A stretch of 55,000 nucleotides of DNA, taken from contig MCFG01000128.1 in assembly GCA_002104895.1 (NCBI GenBank), positions 1 through 55,000 of the forward strand, in the 5' to 3' direction. Below the pieces are notes generated by a model. The model did no database searches. It worked only from the letters and a program-made list of their open reading frames with translations, and was not told where the DNA came from. Position numbers and translations under genes: made by a program. Position 1 is the stretch's first letter, and each line of letters opens with the position of its first letter. Of this stretch, positions 39,021 to 51,161 are shown one piece after another. This DNA comes from Anaeromyces robustus. Taxonomy: Eukaryota; Neocallimastigomycota; Neocallimastigomycetes; Neocallimastigales; Neocallimastigaceae.

Positions 39021-40817
39021 AATTATTATAATTATTTACCGCTAAATGGTTTTATTGATGCATCTGAAGAATTTGATTGTAATTGACGAGGAACAGTATT
39101 TCCATCTGGTTTTGTTATTTGTTTTTTATATTTTTGATTATCCGTAAGAAGATCTTCTAATTCATTTAACGCTGATTCTATACTTTTTTTAGAATTATTA
39201 TTACTATTAGAAAGATTTTTAATATGTTTTGTTGTGGATGGTGCTGATGAGGTATTAAATGATGAATTATTATTATTATTACTATTATTATTATTATTTG
39301 TCAATTGAGGAAGTGAACTTGCACTATTATTATTTAGCATAGTATTTGATAAATTTATATTACTTCTACTACCAGTATTACTACCAGGTAAATAATCTGT
39401 TGAAGAATTTGGTTGTTTCCAAGGAATATTCATTAATTCTGATTCATTTATTGAAGATTTCAAAGTTTTACCATCACTAGAGGAAAGAAGTGAATTTTTT
39501 AAATAAATTAAATATTCTTTAGGTGAAACCATACCTTCTGTTAAACTTTTCCATATAGAATCAAATTCATTTTGTACACTTGCTCTAACTTCTGGTGCTA
39601 AAGTAAAATCTCTATATTATATTATATTATGTTATATTATATTATATATAAATACGTATTTAGATTTTTTTTTATTCAGTTTTTCCAATAATAAAATTTT
39701 ATAATAAGATTAACAATTTTTTTTTTTTTTGAATAATATATATAATATTAAACTAAATAATTATATATATTATAATAAATAGAAAAATAAAAAAAATTTA
39801 CAAATAATCTATATCATCTAAAATTGAATAAGAATCTGCACTAATATTAGAAGTTATTACTTTTAAAATGACACATTTATGAAGAACTAGTTATAAATAT
39901 AATATATAATTTATATATATATTTTATTTGTTAATATTGATATATATTGATATTATTAAGTTAATTTTAAAAATTATATTAATATAATTTTTTAATATTT
40001 TATATTTATGTATAATAGCAATATCAATTTTTTTTTTGTACTTTTATTCACTTGACAATCTTCTCCTAATTTTACTATATCACCATTATTTAATTCAAAA
40101 AAATTGCTTTCTTGTCCTTGAGGACTTAACCTTTTTCCATTTAAAAAAGTTCCACTAGAACTACCAGTATCTTTAATATAAAACTAATTTTTTTTTTTTT
40201 TTTATATTTCATTATTAATTATAATAACAATAATAATCATAATAATATTTTTTTGTATCGTATAATTTATTGGTATATTTAGTAATTATTATTTTTATTA
40301 TTATTTTATTAATTTCCATTGAATTTATGATATAAATAGTTATATAAATAAAATATTAAAATAATTAATATATATATACATTTTTTTTAGTAAAGGATAA
40401 TAAAAAATTTATATATACACACATATATATTTATTTTTATTATTATTATTATTATTGTTGTTTTGTTGTTACCTTTCCATTTTCATGTTTTAAAAGAGCA
40501 TGATTTCTTGAAACCACTTTTGAAGAATAATAAATAAATTGAGGATTTGAAGGCGTATTTGCAATAATTTCAGTATTATTATATGGTTGAGTATTTGAAG
40601 CAGCAGCCGTCATAGCTATATTATCTACAGCTCTACCAATATGTATAGGATTTTCCAAATTTACAATTTTTTTTTTTTTTGAAGAAGAATTTAAAGATAT
40701 TAACATAATATTACAACTATTGCCAATACAAATATTATTTAAATTAATATTTGTTGGGAGAGACGAAAGTGAAGAATTTGAATTTAAAGGATTTCCTCCT
40801 GATACTACGCTTGACAT
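38534..40817 (-). CDS. FHA-domain protein (SLMAP/Vps64/Dma-type FHA)
   Basis: Five exons: 40817-40473, 40183-40042, 39886-39802, 39611-39040 and 38733-38534. They total 1,344 nt, giving 447 residues. The FHA phosphothreonine-binding domain covers about residues 35-185: IVNLENPIHIGRAVD, the SSKVVSRNHALL core with the R-x-S/N-H signature, YIKDTGSSSGTFLNGKRLSP, QGQESNFFELNNGDIVKLG and LHKCVILKVI. This long form with LSPxGQES is typical of SLMAP/Vps64/Far10 and Dma proteins. No RING finger is seen, which argues against Dma, and no clear C-terminal membrane anchor, which weakens SLMAP. The middle is Asn/Ser-rich and contains ESALNELEDLL; the last exon is a helical segment (CVNFILSNNWKSQEIRQIL) that I do not recognise. 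A role in STRIPAK-like or checkpoint signalling is inference. Confidence 0.85.
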
Positions 40818-41727
40818 TTTTTTATTTGTTTTTCTTTATTATTATTATTATTATTATTTTTTTTAATTCTTGAATATTTATAAATTTTTTAAATTCTATC
40901 TCTATTTATACTAATATATTTATATATATTGAAAATTTTTATGAAACATATATAATTATTTTTATTATATATAATATCAAGCTTCCAAAAAAAACAAAGA
41001 ATTAATAGTAATAATAATACTAATAAGAATATAAATAAATTTTTATTTTGATTATTTTATTTTGATTATTTTTTTTATTTTTGATTATTTTTTATTTTGA
41101 TTATTATTATTGATATATTTTTATTTTTATTCTAATAATTTTATTTTGTTTATTTTAGTAAAATCCAGTTAGTAATACTTTATTTAAAAAAATTTTTTTT
41201 CTTTAATAATTTTGTTAATGAATATTGTTTTTTTATTTTTTTTTTTTTAATTTTCTTTTATTATTATTATTATTATTATTATTATAATACGATGATAATG
41301 ATAATTTTCTTTTATTATTATTATTGTTATTATAATACGATGATAATTTTATATTGTTTTTAAAATTATTATTCTTAAATATATATATAAATAAAAAAAC
41401 AACTTAATATATACCACTTTTTATTAAAGTAATATATAATGTACACACAAAAAGAAAAAAAAAAAGAAGTTCTATATAATTTTTTAACAATTTTTATATT
41501 TTTAATTTTTTATTATTGTTTTATTTTTATTTTTTATTTTTTATTATGATAATATTAACTCGAAATTATTATATCTATTAAAAATAAAAAAGATAATAGA
41601 ATAGAATAAAATCATATAAAAATAATAAAAAGAATTAATAAATGATATGAATTAAATTTTAAAATATAAGAAAAGAAAAAAAAAAAAAAACTTTAATATT
41701 TTTACAGTTTTTCATTCTTTTTTATGA

Positions 41728-41751
41728 TAGATAAATAACTAAATAAATAAC

Positions 41752-41790
<39 letters not shown>

Positions 41791-41791
41791 C

Positions 41792-41858
<67 letters not shown>

Positions 41859-41868
41859 ATTAAATAAA
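41728..41868. repeat. (TAAA)n microsatellite with ACTA interruptions
   Basis: Tetranucleotide TAAA repeats with three ACTAAATAA variants toward the left end. Confidence 0.9.
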
Positions 41869-43103
41869 TAATAGTTATATAAATATAAAGAAAAAAAAAA
41901 TTTTTTATAAAATTTTCCTTATTATAAAATTAATCATAAATATATATAAAAAAATGTCAAAATTATTTTATAAAATCTTTTTAATTAATAGAATTTATTT
42001 ATTAAACAGATAATTTTTGACATTTTTATTTTATAATAAATATTAATAATAAAAAGATAATAATAAAATATAATAATATGAAAAATAAATAATTATTTGA
42101 TTCATAATAAAAAAAAAAAAAGAGAAAAAATAATTCATTACATATATGTAGTTAATACATAGTTATTGATATTTTAAATAACAATATTAAACTAATATTT
42201 AAAAAATAAAATAATGATATAATAAATGATTTTCTATTAAAATAATAATAATAAATTCTTAACCAAAATAACTGACTAAATGATTTTATATAAAATAATA
42301 ATAAATCATTTTATAAGGACTTTTTATAAGGATTTATTTAAATAAATATTTGCTTTATAAGGACTTTCTTTTTTTAAAAAAAGATTTAACAATGAAAATT
42401 TCATGATGATAAGACAAGTTTTCAATATTAATAAACTCTGAAAAGACGATCTTTTATTAATGATATTAAAAAAGCTTTATTTTTATATAAAATAAAAATT
42501 ATAATAAAGTAAATATAGACAAAAAAAAAACACTTTCATATAAAAAATAATATGAACAAGGATAATACTTCAAAAATTAAAATAATTTTTTTTAAGTATT
42601 ACTTATTTCATTAAATAGGTAATACATGTTAAAAAAAGGAATAAAAAAAAAAAAGACTTCATATTATATTTATAAGAAAATATATTTTTTATAATAATAG
42701 AACCATTTTTTATATTTTTTTTAATTATTATTATTATTATTAAATAAAGATTCAGGCAGTGTGAATATAAGAAATTGTTCCACATTCGTGTAATCTCGGT
42801 TTTAAAACTGTCATCACCATCTTTATATAATAACTTTTTTTTTCTTTGTTATTTTTTAATAAATTAGTTTTTACTTTATATTAATAAATTTTATTATATA
42901 TTGAAATAAACTAATTTATCTTTACTTTTTTTTTTTAAAAAAAATTAATATTATATATATATTCTTTTTATTGATGTTGAGGGTGATTAATTATTTTTAT
43001 TTTTTTTTTTGAATTTATACTATTGAAATAACATTTTATTATTATATGATTGGCTATTTTTCACCTATAATCTAATCAGTAAATTAATGAATAAAATTAT
43101 TAT

Positions 43104-43105
43104 AT

Positions 43106-43189
<84 letters not shown>
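43104..43189. repeat. (TAAA)n microsatellite
   Basis: About 85 bp of uninterrupted TAAA repeats downstream of the giant gene. Confidence 0.9.
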
Positions 43190-43190
<1 letters not shown>

Positions 43191-43547
43191 ATAATAAATA
43201 CAGTAGTTTTTATTATTTTCATTTATTAATTATAATTTTTTTTTTTTTAATTATTTATTATTACATGTAACAGTTGATAGTAATTAATATACATGCTTAC
43301 TTAAAAGTAATAATTATAAAACGAAAAAAAAAAAGATAATAATTAAAAAAGTAATAATAATGTATGAATATTTTTTATATTTTTTCCTTTTTCTTTTCTT
43401 TTTTTATTTTATTTTATTTTATATGTGTTATTATTGATACTATATATTTTAGTTTTATAGTATATATATATATATATATGTATGTGTACTGAAACCCTTA
43501 GATATATATAGCTTATTTATTTACTTATTTATTTATATATTAATATA

Positions 43548-45459
43548 TTATATTATGTATAAATTAATAATATAATATAATATTGTATAAATAAAAATAT
43601 GTATATATAAAAATGTTGGAATAGGAAATCTTTTTCCTGTACTTCCAGAATTATGATTCATATCATCAATATATTTCATATAAGATGGAGTATTTTGAAG
43701 ATAACAAGTATATTCTTTTTCATAACAAATAAATTCATCTTCCATAGTATCAGAAATACTAAATTTAACATTTTTATTATAACGTTCACAACTTGTATTT
43801 GTACAATTATAAATTATAAAAAATGGATTTATTTCATTTTTATTTAATTTAATATCCATAATATGTTTTGTAACATCCAAAAAATCATAACTTGTTTTAC
43901 CTTTTTGAAAAATTTTTATACCCGTACCCGAATTACTTTGAATACCATATTTTTCCGTACATATATTATTTTTATTGTTTGTATAAATAATATTTTTATA
44001 AACACATGTATTAATAATGGTATTTTTATTTAATTTACAAGGAGTTTTATAATCAATGACATAACAATAAGGTAAATATATTCCTGTTTGAGCCATACCT
44101 ATAAGATCTTTGGATGCTCTAGCATAAGTTAAACCTTCTTCAATAATATAAAAATTCTCTCCGGAATAATTATTTTCCATCGATATAAATTCTTGATTTC
44201 TATCACAAAATTGTAATTGTTGAACTTCATTGTTATTATTATTAGTATTCGTATCCGTTGGAGTTGGAGTAGAATTAACTGGTTCATTTAATCTTACTTG
44301 TAAAATATTATAAGTAGTAAGTAAATTATTATCAATTTTACATTTACCATATCCAATATTACAATCATTATTACAATAAGAAGTTGAAGTACCACAAATA
44401 CCATTTGAATTACAACAAGCATTATCATTACAAATTGTATTATTATAAGAAGGTCCACAAGTTTTATTATTTTCATTATTATTTTCATTATTATTTTCAT
44501 TTGCATTTTCATTTGAAGAAGAAGAAGAAGAAGAAGAAGAAGAAGAAGAAGAAATAGAAATAGATTGACAAGTATTAGGATAATTTTCAATTTCTACTTT
44601 TTGACATAAATCTAAAGAACATTTAGCTAATGAATCTAAATTTTTATTATAACGGAAATAACCAGTAGTAGGTAAACATTTACCTCTAACACAATCATAC
44701 ATTAAAGTATAAGGTATATCTTCATCCGTTAATCTAGAATAATTACTAATTCTTGACATTATATTATTATTATTGTTATTTTTATTATTATTTTTACTTT
44801 TTATAAAGATAAATAATCCCATAAAATTATCTTTATTACTTATTTTATAACATTCATAATCTATAGTGTTTTCATTAGGTCTTTTTAAACAATTATAAGG
44901 TTTTCCACTTGAAAGATAATAATCAGAATCACCTAAATAAATATATAGTTTTCAAAAGTTAAAATAATTATAATAAAAACAATAATAATAATAACAATAA
45001 TATATAATAATAAGAATTTTAATATTTATTATTATTATTATTATTAAAACAAATATTATTATAATTTAATTAATATTAAATATTAAATACTAAATATAAA
45101 TATTTTAAAAATTTACATACAATTTTTATCGAGATTAGCATTACAACAAGAAGTAAGGAAACATAAACCATTTGTATTACAATCATATTTAGTTATTATA
45201 GAATTACATTTATTAAATTCTTCTTCATCAACACTTTCATTATTATCGTTAATATACAAAACTAATTTTTTTCATGTTTTTGTTTTGTTTTAATCATAAT
45301 AATATATTTAAAGAATAATATAATATAATATAATATAATATAATATAATAAATAAATAATTAATATATATTAGTTTTTAAAATATGATATAATATAATAT
45401 TTTAATATTAAATTAATAGGTTATGAAATATAAAATAAAATAATGATATATATAAAAGT

Positions 45460-45496
<37 letters not shown>

Positions 45497-47707
45497 ATTA
45501 TCGATAATTTGATTGATTGAAGTTCTAGTAATATTCATTAAAGCATAATTTGTTTTTGTAGTCACAGTATCAATATATTGATAATAATTATAAGAAGAAT
45601 TTAAATAAAGTGGATAATAAAGAGGATTTATCTCAGGGAAATTTATAGAAGTTTTAGGATTTAAACAATATTGAAATTGATTTTCAGTAGTAGTAGTAGT
45701 AGATTTGATTTTTTTAGTGATTGTACCTATAATAGAACAATTTTCATTTATAAAATCATTATTATCCATATATTCACAAGTTTTTAAAGGATAAACAGAA
45801 GAAGGATAACAATGAATTAAATAATTATCAGATCCCCAATAAAATCCATTAACAATTTCATTATTATATAATGGATAAAAATTATTTTCATCGACACGAT
45901 GTAATTGATTTCCTGTGGGAGTATTAATTACATAATAATCATTTCTTTTAGTATTAATTATTTCAAAATTATTAGTTACTGGATTATTAATAATGACCGT
46001 TTTATCATATATAGAATTAATACTTCCAGAATTAATATAACGTGTAGATGTTAATGGTTCTATAGTATTGAATTAATAAAATAATTATATTAATAAAAAA
46101 AAAAAAAAAAAAAAAAAAAAACAAAATAATTAAATTAATTTAGGTTTAATAAAAAAATATATTATAAAATAATTTTTCTTTATTTTTATTTTTATTTTTT
46201 TTTAAAACTTTACCTTTCATAACAACAATAGCATTATAAGTAACTTTCAATAATATTTTTTGACCAGGGGAAATATCCAAGAAGGGAGTTTTTCCCATTA
46301 AATTCATAGCAAAATAATGTTCCAAAAGATAATTGGAATAAATTTTAACAAAATTTAAATTTTTTTGATTATTATTATTACCATTACCATTACCAATAGT
46401 ATCCATACAAATTTCAAAAATACCATCATTTGAATTTGAATTTATTGGAATAAAATTAATTTTACCTTCATTATATGGTTGAGAATTTGAACAACCTTTA
46501 TCAGGATCAATATATTCTAATTTTTGACAACCTTTATTATTTTGAAGATAACAAGCAATGAATTGATCTTTTATATTATCATCATCATCATCATCATCAT
46601 TATTATTATTAGAAGAAGAAGAAATTTTATATCTTATAAATCCACTTGTTTGAATACATTTCGATTCAGAACAATCATAAATAACCAAATAAGGATGAAT
46701 TTCTTCCATGGAATCTAAATGAATTAAATCCATTTTATTGGTTACCTCTACAAAATCTATACCATTTAAATTTTTTTGAAAAATCATAATTCCTGTTTTT
46801 GGCGTTTCAGGATAACCATAAGTTAAGAAACATTTATTGGAACGATTTTTATAAATTTGACCATTATCCGTAATACAAATATTAATAGAAGTATTTATAC
46901 CTGTTTTACAATTAGTATTTTCATTTATTGAAGAACATAAAGGTAATGATAAAGGATATTGTGAAAATCCAATTTTATTTTCAGATATTTTAATAAAAGA
47001 AGATTCCTTTTTTAATAAATTATAATAAATTTCTTTTTCAAAATTTTCATTTTGCATTTGTTCATAATAATAATCATTATTGTTATAAGCATTATCATTA
47101 TCATTATCATTATTTGCATTTGAAGAATTTGAAGAATTTTCTGTAGTTTCTGTATTTTCGGTATTTGAAGAATTTGAAGAAGAAAAATTAATTGATTTTA
47201 AATTATTTGTTTCATCACAAAATTCTAAAGAATCTGTTGAACTATTATATAAAACATTTAAATAATTAATATTATCTTCTTCTTCTTCCTCATTATTATT
47301 ATTATTTTGAGGACATGTAGTAATTTGATTTGTTACTATTTGACAATTTTCTTTTGAACATTTAACTAATTTTGTAATTTTTTTTGTTTTATATAATAAA
47401 TAATATTTAAAATAACCTGAAGTTAAAGAACATTTATTTTCAAAACAATCATAAAGATTAATATTAGAGATATCATCATTATTTTGTAAAGGTAAAGCTA
47501 AATTTATTTCTATAGCCAAATTATTATTATTATTGTCAGTGTTAGTAAGATCATTAGGAAGTTGTAAATATGTTTTTAAACCATTGACATTAATATTTTC
47601 TGTTAATTTAAAACAATTATTAGTAATAGTTGTTGTTGAATCTGGTTTAGTTAAACAATTATATAATTGATTATTTAAAAGATAATTTCCAGCAACACCT
47701 TAAAAAA

Positions 47708-47746
<39 letters not shown>

Positions 47747-49000
47747 AATTTTTATTAAAAAAAGAAAATTTACTTTTTTATAACCATAATATATTATTTA
47801 TAAAAAAAAAAGAAAAAAAGAAAAAAAAAAAGGAATCATTGAGAGAAGAAAAAAAAAAGAAATATATAAAATAAAAAAATAAAACTTACAATTATTATTA
47901 GTTGTAGTGGAATAATTACAACAAGAATAAGCCATAGCCATTCCATTATTATTTATAATAAATTTAGTAATTTTTGAAGAACAAGTATTAAATTCTTCCT
48001 TAGTAGCTATTTGATTATTTGTTTCATTTATATATATTGCTAAAATATTAAAAATATTTTATAAAAAAACAAAAAAAAAAAAAAAAGGAATTGAATTAGT
48101 ATAAGAAAAAAAAATTATGAATAAAAAAAATTTTTTTTTATGGTTATTATGAATTATTTTTCATATAAATATTTAGAGGAAAAATAATTAATACTATTAA
48201 ATAAATATTAAAAAATTAATTATATATATATATATTCACTTTTATTCGTTACTAAAGTTACTGAATATTTTGTTATTTTTAATAATATATTTTGAGAAAT
48301 ATTATTAGTATTATAAGAAGAAGAAGAGATAATTTCATTGACTTGATTATTAGGAATATTAAAGGAATAATAAAGAATTGTATTAGGATTTGATGGAATA
48401 ATAATTTTAGATGGTGATTCAATATTATTATCAATACAATATTCGAATGTTTTATCGTTAGTATTAGTATTAATATTATAAATTAATGATCCTGCATTGG
48501 AACAAGTTGATGTTTCCAAAATATTAATTAGTTGACAATTTTGAGAAATTGATGAAGAAGAAGAAGATGATGATGAAGAAGAAGAAGATGAAGAAAAATA
48601 ACATTGAATAACTTCAGCATCATTATTCCAATAATAACCTGGTACAATATTTTTAATAGAAACAAGATTATAATCAATAATTTGATGTACCATCATTTGA
48701 TTATAATGATGATTATAAACCCAATAATAACCATTAGTTTCACTTATTTCTTTATATTTTAATGAATTATTAGAAGTATTTAATGAATTTAATGGAGATG
48801 TTGTAGAATATTTAAATAATTGTTGTATAGAATTATTAGTGGTTTCACCAGAATTAATATAATATCCACTATTTATATTATCTAATTTAATTATTTCAAT
48901 TGAGTCGTAAAAAAGATATATATATATATATATAAATTTTAAATAAAAAAAAAAGAATAACAATATGTTAATTAATAAATTGATATATAAAAAAAGATTG

Positions 49001-49037
<37 letters not shown>

Positions 49038-50056
49038 TAAATATATATATATTTTAAACTAATTATTTTTTTTAAATTAATTATTATTATTATTATTATT
49101 TTTGTTTTGTTTTATTAATTTTATTTTTTTTTCTCTCTTACTTACGTTTTAATAGAACATAAGCATCATTTGATAATTTTAAAATAATATTTTGATTTAA
49201 TTTAATATTTTGAAAAGGTAAAAAAGTTTTATGATAAGAATTTACGGTTAAAGCTAAAAAATAATCATATTTAGAACTAGTTATAAAAGAAATGGATGGA
49301 TTATCATTATTATTATTATTAGTTTCATTGTCATTATTAATACATATTTTAAAATTAGCATTATGATAATCTTTTGAAATAGTATAAGATATTTTTCCTT
49401 GATTATTATTAGATGAATTACAATCATTATTATAAGCATATTCTAATTTATCACAACCTTTATTACTTTTCCCGTAGCAACGTATAAATTGATCATTGAT
49501 CATAGAAGTAGTTGTAGTTGAAGTAGTAGTAATTGATGATGATCCTAATGATTCTAATGTTGATCCTGATGAATAATAATTATTTATTTTTGAATAAGAA
49601 ATTAATGATAATTTATATTTTACAATACCACTTGTTTGTAAACAACCTTGATCCGAACAATCATAAATTAAAAAATAAGGAATTTCTTCATTAGTATTCA
49701 TTGTAATATTTTTAAGTTGATGGGTAACATCCATCCAATCATTAATAGGATGTAAACCTTTTTGAAAAATTTTTATAGAATGATTATCATAACTATAACC
49801 ATAATATTGAGAACATTTATTATAATTGAATTGAGAAGAATAAATAATATTATTATAAATACAAAAATTAACTGAAGTATTTTTATCAACTTTACAAGGA
49901 TTATTTAAAAATTCTTCTATTAAATCATTTTCATAATAACATATAGGTAAAGAAGGACCTTTTTTTAAATATAATCCATTATATATTATATATATATATA
50001 GATATTGAATAATAATATAATAATTAAATAATAATAATGATAATAATAATAGTAAG

Positions 50057-50090
<34 letters not shown>

Positions 50091-50240
50091 TTTTTTCTTT
50101 CATTTTCATTTTTATTTATTATTATTTTTATTATTATTATTATTAATTATTTTATTTTTACCATATTGGGATACAGCAATAACATTTTCTTTTATTTTTA
50201 TTAAAGGTGTATCATTACTAATAGAATAATAATTTTCTAC

Positions 50241-50274
<34 letters not shown>

Positions 50275-51161
50275 GGATAAGGAATTATTTGAAGTTGATT
50301 ATTATTATCACAAAATTGAAATTGATATTTACTATTATTATTATTATTATTATTTATCTGGATTTGAACTAAATTTCGAATTAAAGCCGTATTTTCAATA
50401 TCATCAAGATTTTCATTATTTTCATTATTTTCTTTATTTTCATTTGATTCACATGAAGTTACTGAAGAAAAAGAATCCAATATTTTACATTTTTTATCTA
50501 TTTCTATTTCCGTACATAAAGCAATTTTACTATTATTATTATTACTACTGTTACTGTTACTGTTACTATCACCATATATTAAATATCCAGAAGTTGAAAT
50601 ACATTGATTATTAAAACAATCATAAAGATTAAGGTAAGGAATATCTTTATCGGATAAAATAGAAGTATCCTCAATTTTTATTAAATAATGTCTTTTATAA
50701 ACCCAATTTAAATTTTCATTATTTTTTAATGAAGAAGCCAGAGAAGAAGAAGAATTAAAAGTTGATGGTGTAATAGTTATAGTTATAGGAGTATCTGAAT
50801 CATCATTTAAAGTTTTAGAAAAAATAACTGTAATATTTATTACTTTATAAATCAATAAATTATTTATACTTTCATAGGAATCAATATTATTTATATTATT
50901 ATTAATTTCTTTATTAAATGAATTATAATCATTAATATTCACATTAATAATTAATTCATTATCATCTTCCAATTTCGTATCATCTATTGTAAATAAATTA
51001 TTATTATTAATATTATTTAAAAAAACAGATACTTCTCCCGATTCATCATTAATCGAATAAAGATGATTAATATTTTTAATATTAATAGAAGCTTTCACAT
51101 AATTTTCTATTATAAAAAATAATAGCAGTGAAATTCTTTTTTTTTTTTTTTTTTTTTTCAA
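43548..51161 (-). CDS. Giant secreted Cys-motif repeat protein with CBM18 (scaffoldin-like candidate)
   Basis: Eight visible exons: 51161-50162, 49958-49146, 48881-48240, 48039-47890, 47698-46214, 46059-45496, 45261-45121 and 44932-43548. All joins are phase 1 and in frame, giving about 2,059 residues. The N-terminus has a secretion-type hydrophobic stretch (RISLLLFFIIENYVKA). Exon 1 has no ATG, so the true start lies on an unseen upstream exon. Three super-repeats follow (exons 1-4, 5-7 and 8). Each carries a YDC-x4-C-x2-TSG motif twice, an SLPxC or YLPYC segment, IFQKG, and a D(F/W)-x-(D/E)VT segment. Repeats 1 and 2 add GYYW-x5-IQCY (exons 3, 6) and a Cys-rich exon ending SCCN (exons 4, 7). 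Exon 8 contains a hevein-like domain. Asn, Ser and Glu runs link the modules. The C-terminus ends mid-module in a hydrophobic tail. The style recalls anaerobic-fungal scaffoldins; family membership is inference. Confidence 0.8.
44340..44459 (-). other. CBM18 / hevein-like chitin-binding domain within the giant protein
   Basis: The 40 residues run from CGPSYNNTICNDNACC through NSNGICGTSTSYC to NNDCNIGYGKC. The spacing C-G-x(n)-C-x4-CC-x3-G-x-CG-x4-YC-x3-C-x(n)-C is that of type-1 chitin-binding domains: eight cysteines, the SxxGxCG core and the conserved Tyr before Cys. It lies in the Asn/Glu linker of the third super-repeat; the matching linkers of repeats 1 and 2 contain no such domain. Confidence 0.88.

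Larger units (their letters stand above)
40818..43547. other. 2.7-kb intergenic region between FHA gene and giant repeat gene
   Basis: Contains the FHA-gene promoter side (40818-41700, TTATT-rich), (TAAA)n arrays at 41728-41868 and 43104-43189, imperfect inverted repeats at 41952-42027 and 42590-42637, short direct repeats of TTTATAAGGACTTT at 42310-42370, and a patch at 42735-42840 whose minus-strand translation looks protein-like. No complete gene seen. Confidence 0.55.

Noticed and set aside
39032-39532. Separate small Asn-rich gene
   Set aside because: It is exon 4 of the FHA gene; phases on both sides join it to neighbouring exons.
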